A stretch of DNA of 64,000 nt, taken from NCBI GenBank assembly GCA_026874595.1, contig CM049321.1, positions 9,608,979 to 9,672,978 of the forward strand. The letters are read 5' to 3'. Shown one piece after another: positions 38,047-50,134 of the stretch; the first letter of the stretch is position 1, and every line of letters starts with the position of its first letter. A program made the position numbers and the translations under genes. The notes beneath the pieces were generated by a model. It saw nothing but the letters and a program-made list of their open reading frames with translations, ran no database searches and had not been told where the DNA came from. The stretch comes from Sipunculus nudus (Eukaryota > Annelida > Sipuncula > Golfingiida > Sipunculidae).

Positions 38047-38048
38047 GG
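36158..38048 (+). mobile_element. 5'-truncated L2/CR1-type non-LTR retrotransposon
   Basis: Comparison with the empty site in beta copy G (about 52660-52730) places the left edge near 36158, after ATAAGTTATC, and the right edge after the (TTA)n tail at 37993-38045, before CGGGTACTTAGG. Only the reverse transcriptase and C-terminal part of ORF2 remain. The 3' end is a short UTR followed by a trinucleotide tail, typical of CR1/L2-like elements. No clear target duplication; some target bases appear lost. Confidence 0.8.
36190..37728 (+). pseudogene. Reverse transcriptase of an L2/CR1-like LINE, frameshifted
   Basis: The coding sequence passes through several frames: about 36190-36490, 36495-36782, 36780-37070, 37047-37580 and 37603-37728 (TAG). 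Motifs in order: EILKNYRPV, YQSAYRKGHSADTAL (RT block 2), LLDLSAAFDTIDH with the first catalytic Asp, CGIPQGSVLGP, FYADDTQLY with the catalytic DD, LDYCNALLCGTP, the ITPVLYPLHWLPVAQRVKFK stretch and LWNDLPDTLRE at the C-terminus. These identify the family. At least four frameshifts make it non-functional. The endonuclease and ORF1 are absent through 5' truncation. Confidence 0.9.
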
Positions 38049-39200
38049 GTACTTAGGCTAAAAAAGGCATATCCTAGGTTTTCTATGTATTTCATACACA
38101 ATTATATAGACATAAATTTCTTAAGGTAAACAGACAGAGTGACAGAAGAAGCGACAGAATATAGTTTAATCAAAAGTTTAATATCGTTAATGAAGCAAAA
38201 ATAAAATGAAGATAAAAAAGCGAACATTTAATGAACCCTCTACCTCTCAGATGATAAAAGACAATATAAAATAAACCGGCTATAGAATGATTTTTCTCAG
38301 ATCGTTTTCCTCAGGAAATGATACCGTTTTGCGTGACTCCGGCTCAAATACGGTATAGAACGTTTAAAACGTTTACAATTCTGGATATGACTAATGGCAG
38401 AGGGACAAAATATGACATTAAAGAAAATGTATTTTCCATTTTAAAATTTCTTCCGTAGGTATTTATTGGACAATTTATCGCACTATAGTTGTAAGTTTTA
38501 AGGAACAAGGTGTCTTGTCTTAGTATAATTAGTATTAATATGTGCTAGTGTCTTGATCTAGGCTATATTTACCTCTTAGAACCAAGGCACCAAATGCATT
38601 ACCGCAGCGCCCCGAACTCAATCTAATTATAAATCCATATGTTAACTCTCTTATATACAAATCTGATTGATGCATTTATCATTTATACGAAACTTTGATA
38701 TAGAACTATTTGGGAGTATGCCTGATGTTATTATAACTGCGGAATACTGCTTCCCTGTGGGTTGCGTCTTTCTATTGCTAAACCTCGCTTCACCAGAGCC
38801 AGTGTGCTCAACCGATGGTCTATAAATCAAATGTTCACAGTCACCGAGCAAGAAGCTTCTCCATGGGAAAATAAGGTTAAGGTCAAACATTTATTTAGAA
38901 TAAAAAAACTGTCACATATGACTAGAGCCAACTGGGATATATAATAAAAACGGTTGATAGATTAGCACACAAGAAGACCCAAATAAGCACGAATATAGAA
39001 TAAAATTTGAAATAGATAAGTAAACCCACACATCCCTACACCCTTTCCCTTTTTACAGTGTGTTTGTGTGTGGGAGGGGGATATAGGTAAGTGACTCTTT
39101 ACTTGAGTGAACGAATTACCCTTTTCTAATTGAGCGTCAACTCACGCCACACCTGGAATAAATTGTTTATGTTAAACAAGGAATCCGCCTTGAATCGGAT
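38049..39200. other. Beta copy F, non-coding stretch
   Basis: Aligns piecewise with 52740-53100 and 55240-55640. About 38650-38880 has no counterpart in copy G. No coding feature recognised. Confidence 0.4.
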
Positions 39201-39254
39201 GTTTTTCATTATGCAACAAAACTTAAATTATAATTTCCGTTTATTCGGTCTGAC

Positions 39255-39462
39255 CGTGGTGTTGTCAGTGTTAGGTCTCCCAAACCGGATCCGGATCCTC
39301 CGTCGTCTTGTCTCCGGAAGAACCCACGTGGAGAGCAGAGCGCCAAACCTGAGCTAGACGAACGGGATGGACGCTCCCTCTGACCGGACTGTACGGGCAG
39401 CAGGCCCTGCAAGAAAAGGTCATTATCTCCTTGGTCCTCGTCATCGCGCTCAGTCAGTTGCA
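39255..39462 (-). other. Exon-like block a, copy F (degenerate)
   Basis: GC-richer block conserved with 55714-55924. A possible acceptor (ACTTTCAG) is present, but the donor is GGTCAG instead of GGTAAG, the frame that looks most protein-like has a TAG, and there is a one-base gap relative to copy G. Probably a dead exon or a non-coding element. Confidence 0.3.
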
Positions 39463-42400
39463 CTGAAAGTAAAAGGTTATTAAAATATACATGGGCGGCA
39501 GTGTCGGGAGTGCGGATATAAACCCCCATTTTTAGCATTGAAAATAAGAAATGATTTACTTATGTCTTGAAGTGTGTGTGTTCATTATGGCCTTAAATTA
39601 TACTGTTTCGAAGATTACGGTTCATCACCTATGACCATTTTTGACAATTCTAGTAATACCGAGTTGAACGTTTTACATTACGTTATGCATAAGAAGGAAA
39701 TACAGACTTACCAGAAGGTAAAACAACCAAACATGATAGCATACACTCCCTTTAGGTGTAGCGGTAAAATCCCCTGGATAATGATGTGATTAGGTAAATA
39801 ATTTAATTTCTCAATATTTAAGAACGAATAACGGGCAGTCCAGGCTGAAACTAAACGTGCATGCTGGTACGAACCAATATAAATTCGGTGTGCCAGTGTA
39901 TGAAATTCAATTACTCTGCCGAAATTGTCATCAAAATAAAAGTTTTATGTCATAAAGTAAATTCAAACTCGTGTTTTGTTGTCAGTAATTTACATTTTTG
40001 TTAATGGCCATTAAGTCCACACAAATTACACACATCAAATAAACTTGGCGACAATGACTCTTTGCCAGTCCCATAATGCTTGAGGAACAGACACTCAAAT
40101 TACATTATCCCCGCCAAAGACCGTTAATCAATGGAAATAATACTGATATAAGTTCACCGTAAAAACAGGATCATTATCAGCGTTCTGGATTTTGTATTTT
40201 GGTCCCGTGAATTGATGCCTTGATCTGCAACTTTTCTATATACGGGCCATTGCCAAAGTCGGGTTTACACCGGTTTGTTAAAGACCGAGGCATTTTTAAT
40301 ATAAAAAGCGCTTGTATTCCAGGGCGCTATTATTATGAGTCCTCACTTTGTATACGTTATTACATGCCCATAATGCTATAGGATTGAACAGACCGATTTG
40401 TGTCGCCATCAGTACCACCAGGTTCACTGTCCTGGACCTGGTCATATTATTGAAGATGTGATAAAAATGCATCAGGTTTTAGTCTTAACCTTGAAGTACT
40501 ATCCAAGATGCTGATTCCCAATTGTCGCTTAATTTTGCACATGTCTACGCCTGCTTATTATTTTGACTTTGAATAATTTTACATTTGCAAAGCCTATTCC
40601 CTGCAACTGTTCTCTTGCAAGTAATCGTTAGGGGATGGGCTCACTCCGGTGTTCCATTGCACACACCTAGTTATATATATGTGTATTTTTTCTCTAACAA
40701 GGATCACATGTCTTCTTAGAATACACGATAATGTTTACATATTAACCTAATTATTCTTTATCATATACAGATATGGAAAGGTAGAAGGAGTATTCAGGTC
40801 AAAATGCTTTTAATACTTTTAACATGTATGAAACATCCATGGTTCTTGAAATCACATCTCCTGTTTCAGTACTTAAGTATGTATTGCCCTGTAATGCGCG
40901 TGGTGCTTCAAAGAAACGCAGGTGTTGACTTTTCACCATAACCTGTTCACCAACCCGAATGCACGAATAAGAAAAAAAAATGCTAATAATCTACCACCAG
41001 AAACACAAAGATTTTTTTTAAGTTTAAGGCCATAACATGTTCCGACGTAAAGAAAAAAACGTGTTTCCTGTGAAAAATTACGTCTCTCTATATTTGTTAT
41101 CTTTTTACAATAAAATGTTATGATTAAACTCAACTTTATCAGCATTTAAAAAAAAAGATTCTTATAGTGAAAGGATGTATTTTACCCAACGCTCATTTTC
41201 AGGTTTCATTTTTATTCTCTTTCAAGATCCCCTAATTAGGCAACTTACTGTGCGCGCAATCATCTTAAAAGAAGGAAACACGTTGTATAATATTTTTTTT
41301 AAGTTTTACAGTAAAACAACATGGAAACAACACTGGGCATTTGATTAAGGTGTGGTTCTTCGCTAGAGATCGATAACATTTCCTTTAAAAAAATACACAC
41401 TTGCGTCCTTGCTACCCTATCCAATATCATTTTACATTAATATAACTTATGAATCGCGATGAAAGCAAAATATATGATCATGTCTTGGTCATTTAAGGTA
41501 TTTTAATAATACAACTGACGGTCTTAAAAAGGCGTTTCCGTTTCTTTAAAATGTTAAGTCATATCAATAGTGGCATTTTACGATATCCGACGTCTATTAA
41601 CTAAATATAAATTTGAACATTTCATAAAAAGTACAGTTAACACAGGCTGTTCGTTTTGTTTATATCCACATGATTGTAACCTGCTAAACTTGCAAAGTAA
41701 ACCAAACCCATAAAACACGGACATGTGGTGCCAAGGTTTTATATACGGCACTTAGCAAATACTGGCCTTCAGCGTCTACACGTATGCAATAAACTACATT
41801 CAGTAATTTTTTAAATGTTGTTTGTCAATATGAGATTATATGCCGTGACAAATATCTTGTAGATAGGACTGAAACGTCGAATGGAGAATAAGCCATCAAT
41901 CTCATATTATATGGATGATGCAGGTTATTATATTTCTTTAGATTAACAACGTTAAAAATTGAATGTCACATGAAGGCTGCTATGCTTTTTATACATTGTA
42001 CATCCAGTGAAGGTCCCTTTGAAAGAAATATGTGTCCCTCCTCGTCCTTGATACAAAAGCAAGAACCTGAACACTGTTACAAGAGTAAATCGTTTATAAC
42101 TGGGTGCTCATAATTACATTTTGGTGTCCCACATAAAGCATCATACAATACTGAACGTTCAAATTTCAGAGCTAGCTGGTAACGTCTATAAAATGCAATA
42201 TAAATGTCTTGTCCGTACTTTTTCTTTATAAACAAAACTGTTGTCTATCTAGACGACATTGTTTAGACGTCCCTGGATGCCATATCTCAGAAACTAAAAT
42301 GGGATTACTTAACCTTCCTGGCGTCCAGTGCATTCGATATCTTATATGGATATATATTACGCTTGCTTCTAGATAGTCGAGCAAATGTTTCAGTAAAAAA

Positions 42401-43500
42401 TTCCATTGCCCTGTCATACGAAAATGTAGTAAATTCTTCTTGGGCGGGTTTACTGGTAGGGTATTGGGACAATAACATTTATCTGTACAAAACGATGTTC
42501 ATATGTAGAACGGTTATTTTCTCTAAGAACACATGAGATGTCCTATTAGTATTATATCAGGCGTATCTATCTCTGCAAAGAATGAACGATTTTCCTTCGG
42601 TTTTATTTGGGCATGTCAGATGCTGTTATAAATGTGTTGGTCTGCCATGATACATAGATTGAACGGCCGGCTCAAGAAAACCGATAAAACGATTGCTGCC
42701 TCGGACAGGAAGTAATTACAGGAGACCTCACCGAGCAAGATTGTTGTGTTTTTCCAAAGGTATTTCTGGAAACTGGTAAAGAGACTTTTTTCCCAATAAG
42801 ACCAATTTCTATGGAAAAAGTAAATGCACATGATATTCACTAAACATTTAATATATCAGTTTTGTAGTTTTGGTTCCGTTTCCACTCCATGTTGTCAGGG
42901 ATACTCCATGTGTCCCTTTATATACAATGCGCTTAGATATTAACCAGAAGAGTGGATCACACATCATTCTGCTGTGTCCTGATATGTGGTTCCAATGGCA
43001 CCCCGATTTGACCTGGTAGCATTCCATTGTGTCTCGCTATTATCTGGATGTGATATGTTCTAATGTCCCGAATGTCTCCTCTCACCTCACTTCCGATATC
43101 ATCCTGAAGTTTCCCTATCGTATAGTCGATGTTACATGGTTGGTCATTAGGGATAGCGCCGGCGACATATGAGAGACATCCTTGGGATAATTTTGGTATA
43201 GGTCAGTAGAAATAAAGTAGTTGTACCACAGCATTAATATCAAGTAACACCTTTCAATGGTAGAACTGGGTTTCTCATAAATACGAGATTTTAATCAACC
43301 ATATTAAATTCATACTGCTACATAATCAGGTGCCATTTAATGGCGCATATTAACTATTTTTTTTATATTTTATGAGAGCCTATATATCTTAACATGCTGG
43401 GTCAACATGTGTAATCTAGCATTATTGGTAAGTGTATAATTAACCGAATTATAAGCCACAGCAAATTTATTGATTTAAAATCGTTCTTTCCTACTTTTAT

Positions 43501-43609
43501 ATGTAAATATTCAATGACCTTATAATCTTATATATATTCCTGGGATAAAACCTCTCAATGCAAATTTGAGCATGTTAAAAAAATTAATTTTATATATAAA
43601 GCAACACAT

Positions 43610-43667
<58 letters not shown>

Positions 43668-43927
43668 CCATTACCTCAGATATAATGGAAACACTTAAAA
43701 AGTATGATACAAAGGGACAGCAGAAAGAACTTAAGTTACTGTCCTGAAGATAAAATGATTAAATGGCACGTTCCTTTCAGTATTGTTTTAATCACAATTT
43801 AGCCTGATACAAATATAATGATGTAAATATTCAATGACCTTATAATCTTATATATATTCCTGGGATAAAACCTCTCAATGCAAATTTGAGCATGTTAAAA
43901 AAATTAATTTTATATATAAAGCAACAC

Positions 43928-43977
<50 letters not shown>

Positions 43978-44051
43978 CCATTACCTCAGATATAATGGAA
44001 ACACTTAAAAAGTATGATACAAAGGGACAAAATATATACAAAGCAACACAT

Positions 44052-44083
<32 letters not shown>

Positions 44084-44355
44084 TATATATAATTTCCATT
44101 ACCTCAGATATAATGGAAACACTTAAAAAGTATGATACAAAGGGACAGCAGAAAGAACTTAAGTTACTGTCCTGAAGATAAAATGATTAAATGGCACGTT
44201 CCTTTCAGTATTGTTTTAATCACAATTTAGCCTGATACAAATATAATGATGTAAATATTCAATGACCTTATAATCTTATATATATTCCTGGGATAAAACC
44301 TCTCAATGCAAATTTGAGCATGTTAAAAAAATTAATTTTATATATAAAGCAACAC

Positions 44356-44391
<36 letters not shown>

Positions 44392-44535
44392 CCATTACCT
44401 CAGATATAATGGAAACACTTAAAAAGTATGATACAAAGGGACAGCAGAAAGAACTTAAGTTACTGTCCTGAAGATAAAATGATTAAATGGCACGTTCCTT
44501 TTAGTATTGTTTTAATCACAATTTAGCCTGATACA
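43501..44535. repeat. Recently amplified ~320-bp tandem array with hairpin and (TA)n
   Basis: Four near-identical units: 43501-43820 (320 bp), 43821-44029 (3' truncated), 44030-44248 (5' truncated) and 44249-44535. Each has a (TA)n tract of different length followed by the perfect inverted repeat TTTCCATTA-CCTCAGATA-TAATGGAAA. Identity outside the TA tract is close to complete, unlike the diverged surroundings. Non-coding. Confidence 0.95.
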
Positions 44536-45009
44536 TCAAAAGTATTCTTATTCACAAGTAAATGATACAGAATCAATAATTATAACATCCAGATGAACTA
44601 GGTGAGGAAATCAGCGACAAAATTCCAACCCCCAGACGGCAGTGATCAATGGACTGATATGTTATAATATATAAATAGAAGACCAAGATAGTACTCTAGG
44701 AGCACTGAACAATTATAAACCGGAAGCCTACAAGTCGCTATATGTAGTATTTGCAATGTATAAATTAACCATAAAAAATAATTAAATGGCTTCAGAAACT
44801 CGATGGCCCAGAGCCAGTTGTCATATATGGATAGTTTTATCTAGAGAAGTCTTAAATATGGTCATTTTCACTGTTTACTCTGTATACTCAAGATACGGGC
44901 AATCGTAATCAATTTATTTTTTTTTGTAAAGAATTCAAATTTGAATTAATTATTTTTTACATAGATCGTATAAATAGTTATTGTAACAAATTGATGCACT
45001 CGCCATACT

Positions 45010-45175
45010 TTGAGTGGCGTTAAGTAACGTCTAGACGTTGAGGAAATCGAAGAACCCAGAGAAAACCAGCGGCCTTCGACGGGCCACTACATCTCACTCT
45101 CAGAGCCACGCCGGGGATCAAAACCGGGCCTGCAGAGAACCGAACGCTTTATCTGTCGACCGTTCATGTCAGTGT
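45010..45175 (-). mobile_element. tRNA-derived SINE remnant in copy E
   Basis: Minus-strand GGTTTTGATCCCCGGCGTGG resembles a tRNA box B. An upstream GACAGATAAAGCGTTCGG may be a decayed box A. Orthologous to the block at 17000-17170. Confidence 0.45.
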
Positions 45176-46185
45176 CACCTGAATAAAAATTCAAATTTTA
45201 AACATAATGAACAAATCAACTTTGCTTTGCTTTGATATTTGGTGACAAATACTGAGTGACGCTTTTAGCTAACTACTTCAAACTAACATATATTGAAACC
45301 ATCATTCTGTGACTGACATGCAGTATCAATCTAAACTCTAAATTAATTATAATAATAAACTCACATTTGTAGGATATAAATCAGTGCTTATTTTGAACGG
45401 AAATTACTTTCTTTCATTTGCTCAAAAGGAAGAAATAGTATGATATCCCCCTTTCTGCCTCCTGGTTGAAAAAAAGTGAAGGAATTGACACAACTGCCCC
45501 TTTGGCCTCGCAGTAATTTTGGTTCCATGAACCGCATGCAGTGAAGAAATTTTTCCTGGACAGATTCATCATTTACCGTGGAAGCTCCTCTTGGTAATCT
45601 TAAGCAAATTTAGTCTTCAACTAACCCTAATGGCATAATTTCTGATGGAGGTAAATAAGGCGTTATTTTTATGGTTTCCCCGGCATTCGATTATTTTTGT
45701 GGCTTTCGTGTTAATGCAGGTTCTATAGCTACCCGTGTAACTGTGTACGGGGCAGAATAAAAAGATTCCATCTATATCAAATAACAAGACAAAAACTATT
45801 TTTTCCATCTTTCTTTTTTGCATCACGATGCATCTTTTATGTGTTTTGCCAAAATTGTATCTTTACGACATTCCGCGGTATTAGATCTTTTTTACGACAT
45901 CGACATCGACATCTTGCTGTTGTGATAAAAAGTTTTTTCTTCCATGTTTATTATTTTTAACATCACGTGTTGTTATTATGTCTCATATATCCCTGTAACC
46001 TACTTCATAAAAACATGGTATTAACATTTTAGTTCTTATGAAATTATATTTTTGTTACTCCGACACTTAAGTCTGATTCACTTTATAAAATAAGACAATT
46101 TATAGATCTTATTTTTTGCCGACGAACAAAACAAGTGCATCTTTAATTTAAACTGTTACGAAGTCTAATTGCTCAGGGGAAACAT

Positions 46186-46262
46186 TGGGCCGATCTCGGA
46201 TTCGAACCCATGTTGGGGGCGCACAAGTCCGGCGTACCGACCGATTCGCAACAAAGTTCGGT
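46186..46262 (-). mobile_element. tRNA-like sequence (SINE head or tRNA pseudogene)
   Basis: Minus strand reads GAATCGGTCGGTACGCCGGA (box A and D-arm-like), then about 18 bases later ATGGGTTCGAATCCGAGAT, a perfect box B. The anticodon-stem pairing is poor and the acceptor stem does not close well, so a functional tRNA is unlikely. Confidence 0.5.
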
Positions 46263-46929
46263 CCGCTTTGATGTTACCCCTAACATTAAGAATAAGGATA
46301 TCGTTAGCAAGTGGTAATTTGTGGTTACACATTGATTAATACAGTTTTCACCAGGTGTCTACTGCCTAAGCCTCAAGCTATAATGATGAGGAAAGGTATT
46401 AGTTGGCTTTATCTCCCTCTTTTCTCTCCGTATCGTTCCCAACTGGACTATGTATACGATACGTATTATCACAAGAGAACAAGTCCAGCACATTGGAGGA
46501 ACTGTTGGCGTCCCCCACCCCCACCCCAACCGCATACCTTAGGCCAATGAGACTCTGAAGCCGGAATATTCCCTGGTATTTTTTAATACCCAAATTGATT
46601 ATAAAGGCTGATTTCTTCAATAAAGATTGAAAAAAAAATCCACACAGTAGAGGCGGATAACCGACCAAACGAAGAACAAACGTGAAGAACTAAAGAGACC
46701 TTAAGTAGCTCTAACATTTTCACGAGTTTTACCGTGATATAAACTGCTGCGTTAACATTTGTTGAAACCCTGACAGCAATCGGGAAATCTTAAACGGTGA
46801 TTTTGCGATATGACCTAGCACGATTTGACGGAGTGCAGCAAGCAATGCATCACTGTCAACCCCGCACCTTACTGAGCTCTGTTGATAAACATAGCTATGT
46901 GCTCTGTGACATTCAGGCCGGGCCAGGCC

Positions 46930-46945
46930 GGGGGGGGGGGGGGGG
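46930..46945. repeat. Poly-G tract of 16
   Basis: Sixteen consecutive G following GGCCAGGCC. Confidence 0.95.
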
Positions 46946-47054
46946 CTCTGCCGCTTGATGCACTAGACACTGAATGAAACTTGCTACTGTTACTAGTACT
47001 ACTAATAATACTTATATAATGTCACTTACCAACATATATTAAAATGAGTATACA

Positions 47055-48789
47055 TCATGAATATATGTATTCCATATATTTTGTCCATATTTCATCTACA
47101 AAAGTGTACATCTTAGGGGGAAGAACTCTTTTCCTTGTTTTCGCCGGGCATGACGTGGATCTTCCCAGCTTTAGACAGAAGTTAGTTCTCTATCATTTTT
47201 TTTCGGTTCCGGTCAAGTACGCCAAGCATTGTTCTTCTGCAGTACTCCTTTGCGCTAAACGCAATTCGTTTGTCATGATATACCAGGAAGGCATTGTAAA
47301 ATGATTCAACGTAATGTGTGTCTCTAAAATGCACATAGTCTTATGGATGGCATTTTTCAAAATTACTTCAGCTTCTGGTTGTGTAATTTTAATTTTGGAA
47401 GGTTTATATAGGGGGTCATTAGGACATGGTGAATCAGAGTGGCATGACCCGTGTTGGTCTTTATAATGATGTACAATATTATCAAGTGTCTGGCGCAACA
47501 TGTATACTGACCCCTTGCAGGTTTTGATTGCCCAATAACAAGGAGTTTTGATAGAGGCTGATTTGTCTGACAGTTCTTCATACCAGGTTACTCTATGTTT
47601 TACTTTCGATCCGTTCGATATATATTTTACTTGTTTTGATATGCCTTGTGTAAGGTGCCATGTATCATTAGCATTAGTTACATCTGGGTGGTAAGCTGAC
47701 ATAAATTTATTGATGTTTTCATTGCGGTCATGGGCATGGACATTAAACTTCCTCCCACTTGTCTTTTGAATACTTGTACAGTCTCTTGGTCCCCACAGTT
47801 TCATGGCGCTGACTGCACATATCATCCTCCCTTGCTACAATTTCTACTCTGATGCATTTTTTTTTGTTTTGTCCCCCAGTGCAACAATATCACTACACTC
47901 TGCATTTTTCCTCCACTGATGTCGTGTATCTGTTAAGATGTCAATACCATGATATGGTAATACTACATATTCCAACTCTGCTGCCGTCATTGCTTGCTCA
48001 TTGCATTTTCTTGTTTTTGTACAGCTTCAGTATGAACAGTGCAGAGTTGTTCAAAATAGTAATTGGAAGGCGTCCCGATAGCTGCATTTTTACAAAGTCT
48101 GTCATACTGGACTTTTCTTAGACCTGAACATTACAAACTATGGCACATCTTCATGTAAGCTAGATAACTTCCACCCTCAATATGTGGTGATGTGTCCCAT
48201 GAGACCTGGTGATGTTGTGCACAGGTAAAGTTCATCTTGCCTACATGTGAAATTCTTGTAACGTCTTTAATTTCAAGGGGCTCTTTAAACTCTAAATAAT
48301 GGTTTTGAATGTGTTGAACAATATGTGACGCTGCTTACAGTGTAGTCGAATAAAATTCATGCCCAGTTTCTTCTTTTGTGCAGTACTGGTAGGCTGGAAT
48401 GGCATGACTATGGTGGGGTACATTTTTCTCTTGGGACTGTTGAAAGTCACTGCTACAGTACTGGGAAAACATAGTTTTACACTTGAGTAATCTGTTCTCC
48501 CAAGGTCAATTTTGCTTTGTCGATCAGATTCAACAGAGCAATTTTCTTCTCTTGAGAATCTGCATATATTTTGATATTTGCAGTGATCGCAGGTTTTCCT
48601 TGTTTCCTTCTCACATTCCTTTGTTTAATCATTTTACCAGAATCTTATACACGCTTACGACCATATTTTTTTTATTCCGTGCACATCCTTTAGTTTACAT
48701 GTCTCAGCTGAAATCACACCAGTTACATCCTTCGCTGTGACTCCTGGACCTTCCTCTGTCACTGGTATGTCTGAATCCTCCGTAGCCAT
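47055..48789 (-). pseudogene. DDE-type transposase-like gene, frameshifted
   Basis: Reads toward lower coordinates from ATG at 48789 to TGA at 47055-47057, about 580 codons with several frameshifts and stops. Order of recognisable pieces: a TCDHCKYQNIC cysteine stretch (near 48580), GKMNFTC and SWDTSPHIEGGSYLA (near 48200), ILTDTRHQWRKNAECSDIV (near 47930), HAHDRNENINKF and NANDTWHLTQG (47740-47660), LDNIVHHYKDQHGSC (47480-47440), then, only after a frame change near 47330, THYVESFYN with HDKRIAFSAKEY, and after another in the A8 run at 47197-47204 the end piece TFVDEIWTKYMEYI. Asp, Asp and Glu in these motifs are candidates for the catalytic triad. I recognise the family from invertebrate genomes but cannot name its superfamily. 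Confidence 0.65.
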
Positions 48790-48984
48790 ATTCTTTCAAT
48801 ATAAGAGATTGAGGGTAATATTACTACATATAATTGTGAATTTGCTAAATGGTAGTTTACAGCAGCTACAATTAACACTTTTTTTATCAGGGCCGTCAAG
48901 CCTTTGCTTGACATTTTGTTTGGGACAATACATTAAATAATTAAGAGGTGACATACAATCTGCAAAATTAGTCATTTAAAAGAA

Positions 48985-49240
48985 GACGCCGGCGATGGAA
49001 CAGATACATCACTTGGTATAGCGTTCTTACATATCAGTTGAGTAACGTGTTATTACCACAGTATAAGAATAACGGAACGCTAAGCATTGGTGGATACTGC
49101 ATTTTTCTTTTACCATCTTGGGCAGATATTGATATCCTTTGACAGTCTAAAGCAAATTTAGTCCTTAGTGGCCTTTCCTCTTGGTTTTTAGGTAAATACA
49201 GGCGCATAATTAGCTCCCCGTGCAACCGTGTACGCAAGCG
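48985..49240. repeat. Alpha-type fragments right of the transposase element
   Basis: CGCCGGCGATG and ACCACAGTATAAGAATAACGG (49054) match 27324 and 27394 in copy B. TTTAGTCCTTAGTGGC and CGTGCAACCGTGTACG match pieces at about 17615 and 17752 in copy A. A short alpha remnant. Confidence 0.6.
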
Positions 49241-49260
49241 CCCCCCCCCCCCCCCCCCCC
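49241..49260. repeat. Poly-C tract of 20
   Basis: Twenty consecutive C followed by ACACACACA. Confidence 0.95.
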
Positions 49261-50134
49261 ACACACACAAGAAATATTAGGTCAAGGGTTCCACTTTATT
49301 TGCTTATTAGCTTCTGAGGCAAGAGGATTTCTTGTTATTTTATATTCAATTTGATTATATTGCTTATTTCCTCGAGGAAATTTGTAAAAGTAAAAACTCA
49401 ACCCAGCAGGAGGTAGATGAGGTACGGAATCAATTAAGAACACACAAGAAGATCCAGCAAAGAAATAGAAAGACCGTCCAACGGTCACATCCATGTTTAC
49501 AGGTAATCCGTATAAGGTAAACAAAAATGATCACGGAATATCCTCACAACGATAACATAACGGGCTATTCGATGAAACTAGGGCGTACACGTGTGCAGAT
49601 AGCCTTTACAGTACAGGTATCAATTTTTACGTTAACCCCTGAACTGGCCGGGTTGATAAGATTTTAATGTTTGTCATACGGCAATATCTGGAAAAAAAGT
49701 TCTCCCAACTCACGTAACGGATTCTCGAAATATCATGCTTTTCCAGTCTAAAGTAAATAATAAACTTTTTTGTCAGTTTCGTCTAGTGGTATCTGAAATC
49801 GTATGTTTTACTTTACTTACTTTACTCACAAAGAACCATTACAACATAAGAAGACCTAGAATATCTTACTAATATGTTACTAAAAATATAGTCCGCAGTC
49901 TCCGCATAATAATCCTCATAACGACAAAATTCACGTTTACATATCACAAAAAAAGAAGCACAAATGGACCCGCATGTTCACAGGTCAGCCAAACAAACTA
50001 ATTCCATGTTAACAAATAATCGAAATTCTATTTCACTGCTTTATTGTTTTGTTTTACTATTGATATATTTTGTACGAGCAGCAGCCGCTCCCTCATCAGT
50101 GCGATGTCTCTGGGACTTTATTGGTGTGACGTCA

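Larger units (their letters stand above)
33790..40960. repeat. Segmental duplication beta, copy F
   Basis: Aligns in order with 49510-58000: CAACGATAACATRACGG (33833 and 49549), the Shisa-like exon, CTA and TAA triplet tracts, exon-like blocks b and a, and ATAATGTTTACATATTA (40728 and 57692). Differences include the LINE at about 36158-38048 (only here) and two insertions present only in copy G. Confidence 0.85.
41150..46010. repeat. Segmental duplication alpha, copy E
   Basis: Aligns with copy B from about 25310 and with copy A up to 18060. Anchor TTTAGACGTCCCTGGATG is at 42262, and GCGCCGGCGA (43159) matches 27324. The tandem array at 43501-44535 is inserted relative to copy A. Confidence 0.8.

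Noticed and set aside
43501-44535. CRISPR-like array
   Set aside because: Repeat units are ~320 bp without short unique spacers and the setting is eukaryotic; this is a satellite-like amplification.
46186-46262. Functional tRNA gene
   Set aside because: Box A and box B words are present but the acceptor and anticodon stems do not pair well; more likely a SINE head or pseudogene.
49282-49524. Membrane-span exon for the Shisa-like gene
   Set aside because: A hydrophobic minus-strand frame exists, but there is no convincing acceptor in phase and copy F has no counterpart.
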